This document shows, one piece after another, positions 52,459 through 63,659 of a DNA stretch of 64,000 nt (the stretch's first letter is position 1; each line of letters begins with the position of its first letter). The notes beneath the pieces were generated by a model. It ran no database searches and was not told the DNA's origin. It saw only the letters and a list, made by a program, of their open reading frames with translations. The position numbers and the translations under genes are program-made. The stretch is from Kingdonia uniflora (lineage: Eukaryota > Streptophyta > Magnoliopsida > Ranunculales > Circaeasteraceae). Where the stretch lies: the NCBI GenBank assembly GCA_014058105.1, contig JACGCM010000940.1, forward strand, positions 930,001 through 994,000, read 5' to 3'.

Positions 52459-55136
52459 TAACCTCTTTGGCTAGAGTAGGAGTATGAGACCTATAAAGGC
52501 ACACACTAGTAAGCCAAGGTTTACCACTCCATGTTAGCATATCCTTCCCATCTTCATCCGATACCAGGGTTTTTTTAGTGTCTAAATTTCTCATTTAGAT
52601 CATTTTCCCCTTCTAACCCTCAATACGATCCCTTCATTTTCCACTTACTAAGTTTCATATGATTTATGGTCTTAAAGTCAATCTAAATAAAAGCCTTATG
52701 TTTTGTGCTGGGATGGATGTTGAAGAGAGTGAAGAGATGGTTGATATTTAAGGCTTTCAAGAAGGCCCCAGTGAAGTATCTTGGCCTCCCTCTAATTTCA
52801 ACCAAGCTTAGTCACAATATTTGTCTTCCCCTTATCAACTCTATTACTACTAAAGTTCAATTTTGAAAGGAGAGATTTTCTCCTATGCAGGTACAAAGGT
52901 CCTTATTAAACGTGTGCTCAACCGTATGAATGTCTATTGGTTTTCCTGCGACCATCCATGAGATTGATAGTATTTGTAGGATCTTCCTTTGGGTCGGGCC
53001 TGACCTTAACTACGAAACCCCTAATGTAAACTGGAATGATACTTGTCACCCTTATAGTGAAGGTGGGCTTGGGCTTAGGAACATTGAGAACTGTAATAAG
53101 GTTGTTCTAATGAGACACAGTTGGTCTATTATTGTTAACGATACCCTGTGGATCAAATGGGTGAAAACAACAACTTACAAAAGATAAAAACTTTTGGACA
53201 ATTATAATTCCTTCTTCCTGTAGCTGAATATGGAGAAAAATATTTCAAACTAGGGACAAAATTGAGTGGAGAGACCTTTAGCATCCATTGGGTGTCTTAA
53301 TGCCTAGATTCCCCACTGCCCTCACGTATAACTCCAGGGCTCACAAAGAGGTTAAAGTGGGGAATATGATACAACATAGAACCTGGGACATTCCTCACAG
53401 AATGTGGATAACTTGGTCATTAATTTTAAGAGGCTTCTAGAGGGAGTTGAGATAAACAAAGGGCTTGAAGATGACATTGTTTGAACTGCAAATAATCAAG
53501 AGAAGTACACCCTAAAGGACACTTACAACTACAGTAGGCAAACTAAAGCAGTTGTTAATTGGGTTAAGTTAACCTTGTTTACATTGGCTATCCAAAGGCA
53601 CAGTTTCATCACATGATAATAATGTTTTGTTCCCTATAGGATCTGAAATAGTGAAGCACATGTTATTTAATTGTGAGTATTAAGAAGTGGTTAGGAGTGA
53701 GATTTTAGCTATGTTAGGCTATCAGTCCATGGACAACAACTGGGAAGAACAGGTGGTGTGGTGCAACAACCATTTTGTGCGAAAAGATGGTGCTGCCATG
53801 ATACAACTTTTTTTGCATTTAATGCTTTTACTAACACATTTGGGCAGAAAGGAACTAAAGAATCTTTCACAACAAGTGCAGCGTGGATACAACTATTATC
53901 CATATAATTAAAGAAGAAATCTAACTTAAGCTGCTAGCAGGGAGTGCAAGATGGTGGACACTCAGCACAAAAGAGATACGACATACATACAAGCCTGCTT
54001 CAACATTAAAACTCCAATCAGTTGTAGATGGATACCCCCAACCCCCAACCCCCAACATAATACTCATTAATACTTATGGGTCCCTTTCTGTAGATAGAGG
54101 AGGAATTGGGGATGTAATCAGAGATAACCAACCTAGGGAAAGTTAATGCAACTATAGCAGGGAGCATTGAATTTATGCATGCATTGATCCATGAGATACA
54201 AGGGATTAAGCTAGTCCTTTTCTACGGTCACTCTTATCAAAACCAAGGGCATCCTTGGGGAATGAAATACAATGTCAGAAAAACTAAAGCAGATTGCTTT
54301 GGAGGATCTCAGTAAACCTATTACAGGACATGATGAAGCTGACTATCATTTTGATTTAGGGTGATCCTTCTTATCTCTGGGGTGATGGCAGGGTTAAGAG
54401 GACCAAATGCAAAGGAGGGTGTGTCAACACAAAGAGCAGCAAAAGAAGGGTATATATAACAAGCAGTTGTGAAGGAATCCTTGTTTATGGGTGAATATTG
54501 AAGTGTGTTATGAGCAAAAGAATTATAGTCACAAAACTAAAGCAGATTGCTTTGGAGGATCTCAGTAAAACCAATTACAGGACATGATGAAGCTGACTAA
54601 GAGTTTGATTTGGGGTGATCCTTCTTATCTATGGATTGATGACAGGGTTAAGAAGACCAAATGCAAAGGAGGGTGCGTCAACACAAATAGCAGCAAAAGA
54701 AGTGTAGGTATGACAAGCAGTTCTGGAGGAATCCTTGTTTATGGAAGAATATTGAAGTGTGTTATGAGCAGAAGAATTATAGTCACAGAACTATGAGTTT
54801 GGACATTAACAACGAAATCGATAAAGTTTCAGTGTTCAGGGAACATAATTGGCACCATGGGAATCAGGAACAACCCTATGAGACACTTTACATGCCAGTG
54901 AGCTATTGGATTTTTCAAGTACACTAGGATGAGGCATTGTGTGTCTCTTCCAGCTATCTTTCTTTTTCTTTTTCTTTTTCTTTTTTCAACCCTTGGTTGT
55001 ATTTTTTCCTTTTTTCCTATGGCGTTAGGCTTTCTTGCTCCCTGCCTGTATGGAGGTTGAGTTGATCCCATCTTGTAGTTGGCTTTTGCTTTTATTTCAT
55101 GGGAGTTAGCCCCCAGCTCACCTTTCAAAATTTAAG
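52459..55136 (+). mobile_element. LINE on plus strand, degenerate
   Basis: RT thumb and linker parts are visible: LKVNLNKSLMFCAGMDVEE near 52,665, GTKVLIKRVLNRMNVYWF, GGLGLRNIENCNKVVLMRHS at 53,060 and a zf-RVT-like remnant near 53,640. RNase H-like pieces follow at 54,060 (GSLSVDRGGIGDVIRDN) and 54,700. It ends with TTAGCCCCCAGCTCACCTTT and a short A-run, the same style of terminus as the plus LINE at 11,967. Probable target duplication: CTTGCaACAcGCAA/CTTGCcACAtGCAA. Many stops make it inactive. Confidence 0.75.
54281..54795 (+). repeat. tandem duplication, 253-bp unit
   Basis: Two adjacent copies begin CTAAAGCAGATTGCTTTGG at 54,284 and 54,537. They share AAATGCAAAGGAGGGTG and GGAATCCTTGTTTATGG with a few dozen differences. 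The unit includes an RNase H-like start (SSSGGILVYG), so the C-terminal coding region of the LINE was duplicated. Confidence 0.85.
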
Positions 55137-55330
55137 CTTGCCACATGCAAATGACTCCAAGACATTCATTGTCAACCACTAAAAAAAGATCAAAATCAAC
55201 TAAACTCAACATCAAGAGTTCTTTCACATAATTTAACCAGTTCCTTTCTTTTCCTTTTATACCATTAATGCCTTTCTCGCCATAAATCTCACCCATTCAA
55301 TGTCAACCCCACTACTTCCATACGTCTCAA
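55137..55330 (+). repeat. dispersed repeat, right half of split copy
   Basis: Matches about 85-290 at the window start: CATGCAAATGACTCCAAGA, ACCACTAAAAAAAG, TAATGCCTTTCTCGCCATAA. It ends about 420 bp upstream of the likely TATA element of the TRM61 gene. Confidence 0.65.
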
Positions 55331-55749
55331 AAAAATTGATTTTTACATAAGCTCTAGTAGTCAACTTCAATTCTATGTCAGGCATACCAAGCTCTGTTTC
55401 GCCTCTCTAAATTGTTTTTTTTTTGTTTTTAGGATTCCATTATAAGGAAAATGCAATGTTTTCTTTCCTCTGTTCTATTCTAGTTTAGCTTATGTTTATG
55501 AATAAGTGTACCCGAAAAATACTACGAAATATCGATATTAAACTATAAGCTTTGATGCGCTAGTTGTTTACAATATACAGTTTAGCAAGTGCTTAATTCA
55601 CTCACCCTTCGGTGTAATCGGCCTGGAAAAGATCGAGGTATGTATCCCATAAACCATAAACCATAAACCATAAACTTTAAACTTTAAAGAAATTACCTTC
55701 CCGCAGGTGAAACAGCGAACTGGAATTATCATCTCTCTTCCCTTCTCGG

Positions 55750-55951
55750 TTTTTTATAAATGTGCACTTTAATGACTGTAATACCCTTTTAGGATCTATT
55801 TACGATGAAAACCTTACATAGAGAATGATAAGGACTTTTTAAGCAATTGCAGAAATAGTCTGAGAGAAATTAAGCTTAAACCCTCAAATTCAAGACATCC
55901 ATGGCGGTTCTCCTTTTCATCACAAACTACTAGGGTTTCAATATCTCCTTG
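55750..55951 (+). promoter_or_regulatory. TRM61 promoter and 5' leader with a 10-codon uORF
   Basis: A TATA-like TTTTTATAAATG lies at about 55,750. The likely leader contains a short upstream ORF, ATG at 55,901 to TAG at 55,931-55,933 (MAVLLFITNY), in a CCATGG context. A CT-rich tract and donor-like G|GTAATT follow at 55,952. The predicted leader intron 55,952-56,574 ends TTTGCAG. A uORF like this can lower translation of the main frame; that effect is inference. Confidence 0.5.
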
Positions 55952-56615
55952 GTAATTCTCTCTCTCTCCGTGAAAGTGTTGGTGTTGCTATAATCAATAT
56001 TAAGTTTTATTTGTGTCTAAAACCCTAATAGATTCTCAATGTTATGTGGTATAGCTTTGCTACTAATACTTTTCGCCAAACAGCTTCCAATGGGTTGATT
56101 GGCTGTTGATTATACTTCACAAGAAATTTATTTTATTTTGTAATGTTTCATTTCTTTGGTGTCGTAAATTACTTTGATTTTTTTTAAAGTAATGAAATCA
56201 AAATGGTGAAAATTAGGCTAATGTAACTGACTTCTGAAGATAAAATTAGGGCTTTGCTTGGTATCCCATAGATATCTTCACAAATCAAGGGCGTGTTTGG
56301 TTTATTTCCGGTGATCCCGAGTTGCTAGGCATTATATTCAATTATGAGAGTGTAGCTAAGGTAGTCCAGTGGTCAGAATTACCAAACTTTCTCCATCGTG
56401 AATGTTTCAACCATACCAAGCTAAGCCTAAATGAAGATATTGAAAAAATATGCGATTTTATGTTTTTTGAGCTAAATTGGATTTTATGAACACTAACTGT
56501 AGTTTTGTTATTCGATTGAATGTTTTCAATAGGTGAAGTCTGATTCAATGTATTATCAAATTTCATATTTGCAGGAACTCTGATTTACTGTAAGATTGTA
56601 CACTAGATCGTAAAG

Positions 56616-57064
56616 ATGTTACCCATTGATCCAACAAAAAAGCTTTCTTTTCAAAGGTTGATTACCAATGGGGATCTCATTATTGTTTATGAGAGGCATG
56701 ACAACATGAAGGTCATTAAAGTATGTGAAGGTTCGGAACTTCAGAACAGATTTGGGGTGTTTAAACATAATGACTGGATCGGAAAGCCGTTTGGGTCAAA
56801 GGTGTTGAGCACTAAGGGTGGATTTATTTACGTGCTAGCTCCAACACCAGAGCTTTGGACTTTGGTTTTAAGCCACAGGACACAAATTCTATATATTGCG
56901 GATATTAGCTTTGTGGTTTCGTACTTGGAGATTGTTCCAGGTTGTTTGGTTCTCGAGTCAGGGACTGGAAGTGGTTCTCTCTCGACGTCATTAGCTCGGG
57001 CTGTCGCTCCTACAGGCCATGTTTATACGTTTGACTTCCATGAGCAAAGGGCTACTTCAGTCAG
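56616..57064 (+). CDS. TRM61: tRNA (adenine-58-N1) methyltransferase catalytic subunit, first coding exon
   Basis: This exon opens at the first ATG after a leader intron. The 149 codons have no stop. MLPIDPTKKLSFQRLITNGD, LIIVYERHDNM and GVFKHNDWIGKPFG form the N-terminal barrel typical of TRM61/TRMT61A; LSHRTQILYIADISFVV is the usual link. PGCLVLESGTGSGSLSTSLA is motif I, the S-adenosylmethionine-binding loop, followed by PTGHVYTFDFHEQRA with the acidic motif II position. In the complex with TRM6 this subunit makes m1A58 in tRNA. The exon ends at CAG|GTAATG with phase 2. The rest of the methyltransferase fold is not found in the remaining 6.9 kb, so the gene is either truncated or has a very long first coding intron that holds a LINE. 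Codon use and lack of stops suggest purifying selection until recently. Confidence 0.85.
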
Positions 57065-57679
57065 GTAATGTCTATATCCAAGTTTCTTATGCTGGAATGA
57101 TCAATGGAGGCAACTGATTTCCCATCATGATTCTTTATATATCCTTGTTAAGTTAGATTTTGTTCTATGTTGGTGTTGTTTGTTTTAATCAAAGGAAATT
57201 TTTGGGAATAATGATCTTAGTTCGGTTTAGTATTATTTTAGGAAGCAACTTTGTAGCTTATAAAATAGGGAAGAAACTTTTGGGAGAAAATCTGGAAAGA
57301 AGTTTGGAGAGAAATATAGATAAAGGGATAAATATAAAGATAAAATCTAGAGAGAGAAATTACGATAGAATATGTTGGGAGGGTATGAAGAATTATGAGA
57401 CCAGTCTAGAGAGAAAACACGGAGAGCTGAAATAAGAGAAAATATGGCGAGCGAAAATCTTAAGAGAAAATATGGATCGGGAAATTTTAAGATAGAATTG
57501 TCAAGAGAAAATCTAGAGACTAGAAAACATGAAAAGAAAGGAAAAGTCTATAGAGAAATTTAGAGTACGTAGAAAGAATCTTGAAAAAAAAATATTGAGA
57601 AGATCTAAAAAAATCTCGAGAAATATTAAAAGAAGAATCTAGAAATAAAGTATGAAAAATTCATTACCTCTATCTTCTT
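57065..57679. other. putative TRM61 intron with purine-rich repeats
   Basis: Begins as an intron (GTAATG). From about 57,270 to 57,660 it consists of irregular GAGAGAAAAT/CTAGAGA-type words on the plus strand, a degenerate low-complexity tract. No coding motif. Confidence 0.5.
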
Positions 57680-57759
57680 TTTTTGGGTGAACTTTGAAGT
57701 TTTAGTATAAAAAACAAACACGTACAAGGGAAGGACAGGAATCTAGCCCCTGAGATGCA

Positions 57760-59890
57760 TCACATTCTTATATGAGCAATTCCCATTTTATCAGCATTGA
57801 GAATTGCCTCGACATTCGAAGGTAGTTCAGATAAAGGCCAAAAAAGTAAGTTCAATTGATCACAACCAAGCTTTGCCAAAAGATCTGCTACCCCATTTGC
57901 TTCCCTGAAAATATGTATGAGAGCTACATCTAGATCCCCACCATTGGCCAAAATTTCATTCATACAATTAGCCACCACCTGAGAGTCAGTCTCCACCGCT
58001 AGAAGAGCAAAATTGTGCAACCTACAATGTCTTAAACCATGTAATGAACTCCGCAGTTCAGCTACAGTGTTAGAACCAACACCCCCAGCACCACACATAT
58101 CAGTAGAACTCTTTACAGAACCATCTACATTCAGCTTGAGTACCCCTGCATTGGGCTTCATCCATCTCACAACTTCAAAGGCCTGAACCTAACAGATTTC
58201 CTTTGAATTCTCAGAATAGGGAAATATAACATGTCGGTTCTTTATTTGGTGACCTTAATTTTTGAGAAAATGTCTTGCAACTATTTACAAACCTTCTTAT
58301 GTTTTGTTCAGCATTCATTGGGACTGAATCATATTTGTGCCAGCACCTACTCCAGATCTCCCATTCGATGAAAGCAGGAAGAACCCCCCTTATGATGCCC
58401 ATCTGAGTAAAATTATTTGCTAGCCTGTACCAACTACCGTGTCTCATCATGCAGCTTTGACTAATAATGTGTGGAACATTACAAGCAGAGCTGAAATATC
58501 TCCAGACTTGGTGAGCAATGTTCCCATTCACAAGTTAATGATTCACACATTCAGTATTCCCTGTATTACAACATAAACATTTAGAAGCTATGTGTTCAAA
58601 AGATTGCACAATGGAATCAAAAGTTACCACATTCTTCCATATTTTCCATAGGAAAATTTGTATTTTTAGGGGAATAAGAAGAGACCAAAACCATTTTAGA
58701 GAATCCAAAGCAGGTTCTGCCACTGTAAAATGACCATCATTAGATGGACCCCAAGCAGGCGCATCTTTGTTATCTGACAAGAAAAACCTATTAGTGGGAA
58801 TGGTTTGCGAGTTTTCAGGGATTACAGCACCCAACTTATCCTAATGCCACACACCACTAGAATCAAGCACATCTTTAACAAGTGCGTTTGACTCTGGCTC
58901 AACAACCACATCTAGAACATCTACTAGAGGTCCTCCAGTCCACTCATCATTTCAGAAATCCAGATTACCCTTACCAAGGCTTGCTTGGTTCACTGCACCC
59001 AAGTACAAATGCACCGGAGTGCAGTATTTTGGTACTTCTGAGTGATTGGTTCATTCAAATGCACCACGGTGCATTACAAGTTGTTGCATCTGATCCAAAT
59101 CCGACCAAAGAGTGTCCTGCACCTGTTTGCAGCCTAAAATCTCCTGCACCACCTTGCAGTCCATAATCGCGATTGCCCAAGTCCAAAATCACGACTAAAA
59201 GAAGTTCCAAATAAAAAAAGAAATTTATTCAGTATATATCTCTCCCTAAATTCTTTCCTCAAATCTCTCTCCCCTTCAATCTCTCGTGTTCCCTCTCTCC
59301 TTAATCTCTGTGAAGTTATCTCTTTATTATCATGGTCCATTTCTTTCTTCTCTTATTGCAGTGAAAGTGTCTGAACCAATTACTCTCAAGCGGTGCATCG
59401 CAAGCGAATGCAATGTGACACAGTGCGATTGCATCAGCTTGCTAATGGCAGCTGCTTGCAACGAACCAAGCACAGCCCAAGAATCCAATTAGTGTGGGCT
59501 TTAATGGTTTCCAGCAAAGGTTGTATATTTTTCCATAATGCAGATGTCCTAGCAGTAACAGGTTTGATCCCACTTCCATTAAAGTATTTGCTTCTCATAA
59601 AATCAGCCCACATGGGATTCACTGTATAGAAAATTCCAGCCCTTCTTAAGATTGAAGCTGGCTTTGACATCTTTTTGATCCCTAACTCCCAAATCTACAT
59701 CCACTTTTTGTTTACAGATATCACCCCATTGGACCCACTTTTTCTTAGGCCTTCCATAAAAAAATCCCCAGAAAAACGTAGCAAAAATCCTCTCAAGATG
59801 TTTAATGACAGAATCAGGGACATCAATATTGATAAGAGATGAATAGGCATAGAGTTTAAAGCAACAAAACATCTGGACAATAACAAAGTA
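57760..59890 (-). pseudogene. LINE ORF2 C-terminal half (thumb, zf-RVT, RNase H)
   Basis: From 59,890: VPDSVIKHLERIFATFF, GRPKKKWVQWGD; MWADFMRSKYFNGSG; KAHTNWILG. After the MITE come DVLDVVVEPESN, WGPSNDGHFTVAEPALDSL, FLWKIWKNVVTFDSI (zf-RVT) and an RNase H with KLNVDGSVKSS (Asp 1), AELRSSLHGLRH (Glu), AVETDSQVVANC (Asp 2) and HIFREANGVADLLAKLG. RNase H motifs are complete, while the flanking frame has stops and shifts (58,854; 58,535; 58,211). Confidence 0.8.
58978..59477. mobile_element. 500-bp MITE with CAA target duplication
   Basis: Ends are GGCTTGCTTGGTTCACTGCA and, reverse complemented, GGCTGTGCTTGGTTCGTTG. A 3-bp repeat CAA flanks it (58,975-58,977 and 59,478-59,480). Taking it out leaves the LINE frame open across the site, which confirms the borders. 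A 3-bp duplication suggests PIF/Harbinger or CACTA type, though TTA/TAA is more usual for the former. It contains words such as GCACCACGGTGCA and a CT-rich tract, and no transposase. Confidence 0.8.
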
Positions 59891-59900
59891 ATCTGTATTT

Positions 59901-60708
59901 ATTTAGGGAGTAGTGTCCTACTGGAAAAGCCAACTTCTAGACTTCATACATCCTCTTTTTTGTCCCATGGGTCCTTGCATTGCCCTTTTGATCTACGTGG
60001 TTTTTTTTTATCTGTCTCTGCCTCCTCTTTGTGGCAAATTTGAGGCCTTCATGATGATGTGCAATTGATTCATATGGGATCAGCAGTTCTCTCTTCTTTG
60101 ACACGCACTAGACCTAGATATGAGTTTCCTATCCACAAAGACTTGTTCTTAGTCTTCTATACTTTGTTCTCTGTAGCTGATGTCCCTCTATCAAAACTTT
60201 GAACCACAATTTCTTGTGTGTGTTATACTATGTTCTAGAGGCTATGATGAGAGGTTGATGATATGATATTGGGGATTTGTGGTCCGTTTAGTATGCACTA
60301 CAGTAGGGTAAACCTCTCTAAGTTTATCCCTCTAGAGTTTGTCACCCCTCTATATTGATAGAATAAGTAAAGTGTCTATCCTAACTTTGTATTGTGCAAG
60401 TTAATAAACTTATTCTTCTTTGGTATTTCATTTAATGCCCTGTCTAAACATTCAGTTTTAGCAATTTTGGATATAAATGAATACTACAACGTAAATTACA
60501 TATCTATAGACCACTAAAAAAATTGTGTATATATAGTACTTTGGACTACTACGTGTGTCATGTCATAATTAACATCTTTTTTCATCTCCTAAACTATATG
60601 AAGATAACATTTATATACTAACTTCTTCCCGGGTAAGCATTTAGTGTTTTCATGAATTATATTAGCGTAAAAAGGAAAATCTGTTAGTCGAAACGAGAGC
60701 ATTACGAA
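59901..60708. other. no recognisable gene
   Basis: AT-rich sequence; open frames are short and without motifs. Confidence 0.5.
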
Positions 60709-60736
60709 CCCCCCCCCCCCCCCCCCCCCCCCCCCC
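60709..60736. repeat. poly-C run of 28
   Basis: 28 consecutive C. Its true length is doubtful because homopolymers this long are prone to sequencing error. Confidence 0.9.
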
Positions 60737-60744
60737 TCTCTTCC

Positions 60745-60985
60745 CTGATCATATCATGATTAGTAGGGTCAATCATGAGCTAGCTTCTGAAACTATTCCT
60801 CTAGGTGTGCTTAGTAAGACCAATACAACTAGCTATGGTTTTTTTAACCTTCTTACCCTTTCTCTTGATCATGATTAGCAGGAGCAATCATGAGCTAGCT
60901 TCTGAAACTATTCCTCCAACTGTGTTTGGTAAGACCAATACAATTAGCTATGGTTTTTTGAACCTTCTTACCCTTTCTCCTTCTT
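60745..60985 (+). repeat. tandem duplication, about 120-bp unit
   Basis: Two adjacent units share AATCATGAGCTAGCTTCTG, ACTATTCCTC and AGCTATGGTTTTTT..AACC. Differences are few, so the duplication appears relatively young. Function unknown. Confidence 0.85.
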
Positions 60986-61868
60986 CCTTTTTCAACTTTC
61001 TCTATTTATGTTCCTCTGCAAGCACGCTTTCTATGTGGTTGACAAATGGCATTTCTGGCTGCCAATGTTGTTGGAGCATGCTCCCGCTACCCACGAGCCA
61101 TTGGGTCATCCACGGCCTCCTCATCCCAGAACGAGCATGTCTCTGGGTGGAGCTCGCAGAATGACCCGCAAGCCACGTCAAAAGCAATATAATCGACAAT
61201 AATACTTTAAGTCAGGCCCATGTGGAAAGGTAAAGCCTAAAACCCCACGAGGGTAGTTTAGGCTTTACACACATCACGTGAGCCCGAGCACCCCTAGGTC
61301 TAAAACCCTGCCTATATATAGAGGTAGAGGAGGACCTTAGGGAAGATCTTTTTTTCAGAACCTCCTCCTCCATCTACTAAACCCTAACAACTCTAGAGGA
61401 AGAGGGAAGAGAGACCTAGAGAGAGTTGAGTTGAGTGGTGCCCTCCTTTGGTAAGACGTGTCAAGCCCTAAACGAAGCAACACTTATTGTTGTCCCTGTG
61501 AGAGATTTTTGGGACTACAAATGTGATAATTGTTCCTCAGTCCGAGATTTCCTTTTTTGTTTTTGGCGGTCTCAAGAACAAAGAAAGAGGTATTCCCTAG
61601 GGTGGATTACTGCAAGAAGTGTTGCCCTAATTTTGGTTCATCTTCCCTTCATGAGCCTATTTACATTCTCAATGCTTCTCCTTTTCTCTCCATTCTCATC
61701 CTTTGTTGTGTTTGTAAGATTTTTTCTTCTTGCTTTTACTGCCTTGCTCCTCAAGCATTCACAGTGACCATCTCCCGAGTTCTAACCTCCACTGTGAACA
61801 TTTATGCTGCTTCTCCACCCTCTTTCAGACATGTGTTTGTTGGAGAATCTTCCCGTACTCCAAACCCT

Positions 61869-62700
61869 CATGCTGATGAAGAGATGACTGATACCCCGTT
61901 TTCCCCTCCTCATATCAATGTCCACATGCTACCCCCACTTCCCCACAACCCCTCTCCCTTGCGCCCCCAAGGTAACCGGCCTGCTGTTGAGTTTAAGACA
62001 TGGAGATCACATAGAGTGCTAATGATTGAGTGAATAGTCTGATTGGCAAGGTCTTGGGGTTAAACCTTGAAATAATTATTGGGCAAACCAATGCTTTGTG
62101 GAGGACTGATGTGATTTTGAGGTTTTTGACTTTGGAAATGAATTTTTCCTTTTCAGATTTGTCTCTGTTGAAGACATGCAAAGTGTTTGGGTTCGAAGTC
62201 CTTGGTTTGCTTCTTATGATTATCTCATGCTACGAAGGTGGGAGATTGGGTTTGACTTTGATCCTAGAGCTACTCTTATAGAACATGTTGTCTGGGTCCG
62301 ATGGAACTACCTATTGAACTTGGGCCCTTGAGCTCTTGTTTAAATTCTCTTCTGTCATCGGACGTCCAGTGAGGATGGATGAGCCGATTTCCAAAAATTT
62401 AAGAGGTCGTTTTGCTCGTGTTCGTGTGGAGATGGATCTCACCCGACCTCTCTGCCCGGAGATAAAACTTCGCTACCACAGGATGATTCATTTTATCAAA
62501 TGTGTATATGAAGGTTTGCAAACCCTGTGTTTCTTTTGTGTATGGTTGGTCACCTTTGAGCTCACTATCCAAGGATGTTAGCACCTCAACCACCAGAGGA
62601 GTCTTCTAGTGGCTAGTCCTCAAATCCTGCTTCTTCTCCAGTTTCTACTTCCGGACCATCTCATCGGTGGCCAGAACAATACAGAGTAAAGGGTGTTGCT
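61869..62700 (+). pseudogene. LINE ORF1 (DUF4283-like) remnant
   Basis: A proline-rich part (HINVHMLPPLPHNPSPLRP) is followed near 62,050 by IGKVLGLNLEI and, around 62,340-62,580, VIGRPVRMDEPISKNLRGR, FARVRVEMDLTRPLC and HFIKCVYEGLQTLCFFC. This is the DUF4283/zinc-knuckle region of a plant LINE ORF1, comparable to the ORF1 at 15,598-16,878. After CFFC the knuckle is frameshifted. Several stops make it inactive. The region from 61,435 to 61,868 is open in two frames but has no recognised domain. Confidence 0.7.
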
Positions 62701-63659
62701 GAGAATGAGGCTCCATGGATGGTCTCGCCTCCCAGGAGAATCTCGAAGAGGAGACCATCTGGATCATCTCATTTTGAAGTTGGACCATGTGGTACAACAG
62801 CTCAGACATGTAGATCTTGCAGCTGGAAGTGGGGAAGGTGAGTCATCTGATGGGGCCGTGTATTCTGGAGCTGGTTTACAACGGGGAACAGGGTATCAAG
62901 GTATGAGACCATTTGTTCTACCGTTGGGCAGTTGGCGCCATGGGCATACGAGGAGGGGAGCAGATTTATATGCTAGACCCGTTTTCCCATTACCTATCCC
63001 TCAGTTTTGAAGGTTCTGTTGCTGGGGACAGTCTCCGTGAACTGTATCCAATTGCCTTTTTTTTCAAGGCCCACCTATTCCTTGTACTGGATCGTACCAC
63101 GATATGTATTGTCCTTGAACGTTCTGCTCCATGCTTTATTGGATGATGGTCAACGTTATACATGTGCCTTGGAGGCAGCTTCTCTTATTGCAACGAGTAC
63201 TGAATTCGTGACTTTTCCATGGGCTCAATCATGGATAAGGGCCTGGACTCAGACTTAGCTCTTACGCCCTTTCCTTTTGAGAACAGTTTTGCAACATCGC
63301 ACCCTTGCATGCATCCGCTGGGCTCGGTGGTAGTGGCTCCGGTGCAGGTCAACCTTAACAATTCCCCGTCACCGTCTATTTCGGTTTCAGGCAGTGCCGG
63401 ATCCTTGCAGGGTACTTTTTTTGTCATTTGGCCCAGTGCTTCATCTGAAGAAAATTTTGGACAACTCCCACGGTTGATACATTCTGAGATTGAAGTTTTT
63501 GATACTGAAAAAGGTAAATTTGCTCAATCGTACCATTACAACGATTAGTGAAATTTCAGTCTTTGATGATCTCCTGGAGTTTGCAGTTCCAGTTCCGACA
63601 TTTAATCATTAAGGGGCGTTGTTTGAGTTTGCTCCGCTTGTATTAAAACCACATCTTAT

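Larger units (their letters stand above)
57680..59900 (-). mobile_element. 5'-truncated LINE on minus strand in putative TRM61 intron
   Basis: Its A-tail is the T-run at about 57,680. Reading down from 59,890, the RT thumb (VKHLERIFATFFWGF, KKWVQWGDICKQK), linker, zf-RVT and RNase H follow in order. A 500-bp MITE is inserted at 58,978. The 5' part with endonuclease and RT catalytic box is absent, as is common for L1 insertions. I did not find a target duplication. Confidence 0.75.

Noticed and set aside
57160..57435. 91-aa basic frame
   Set aside because: Lies in a GAGAGAAA low-complexity tract in the putative intron.
60709..60736. Poly-C tract as functional G-quadruplex
   Set aside because: Single homopolymer, likely affected by sequencing or assembly error.
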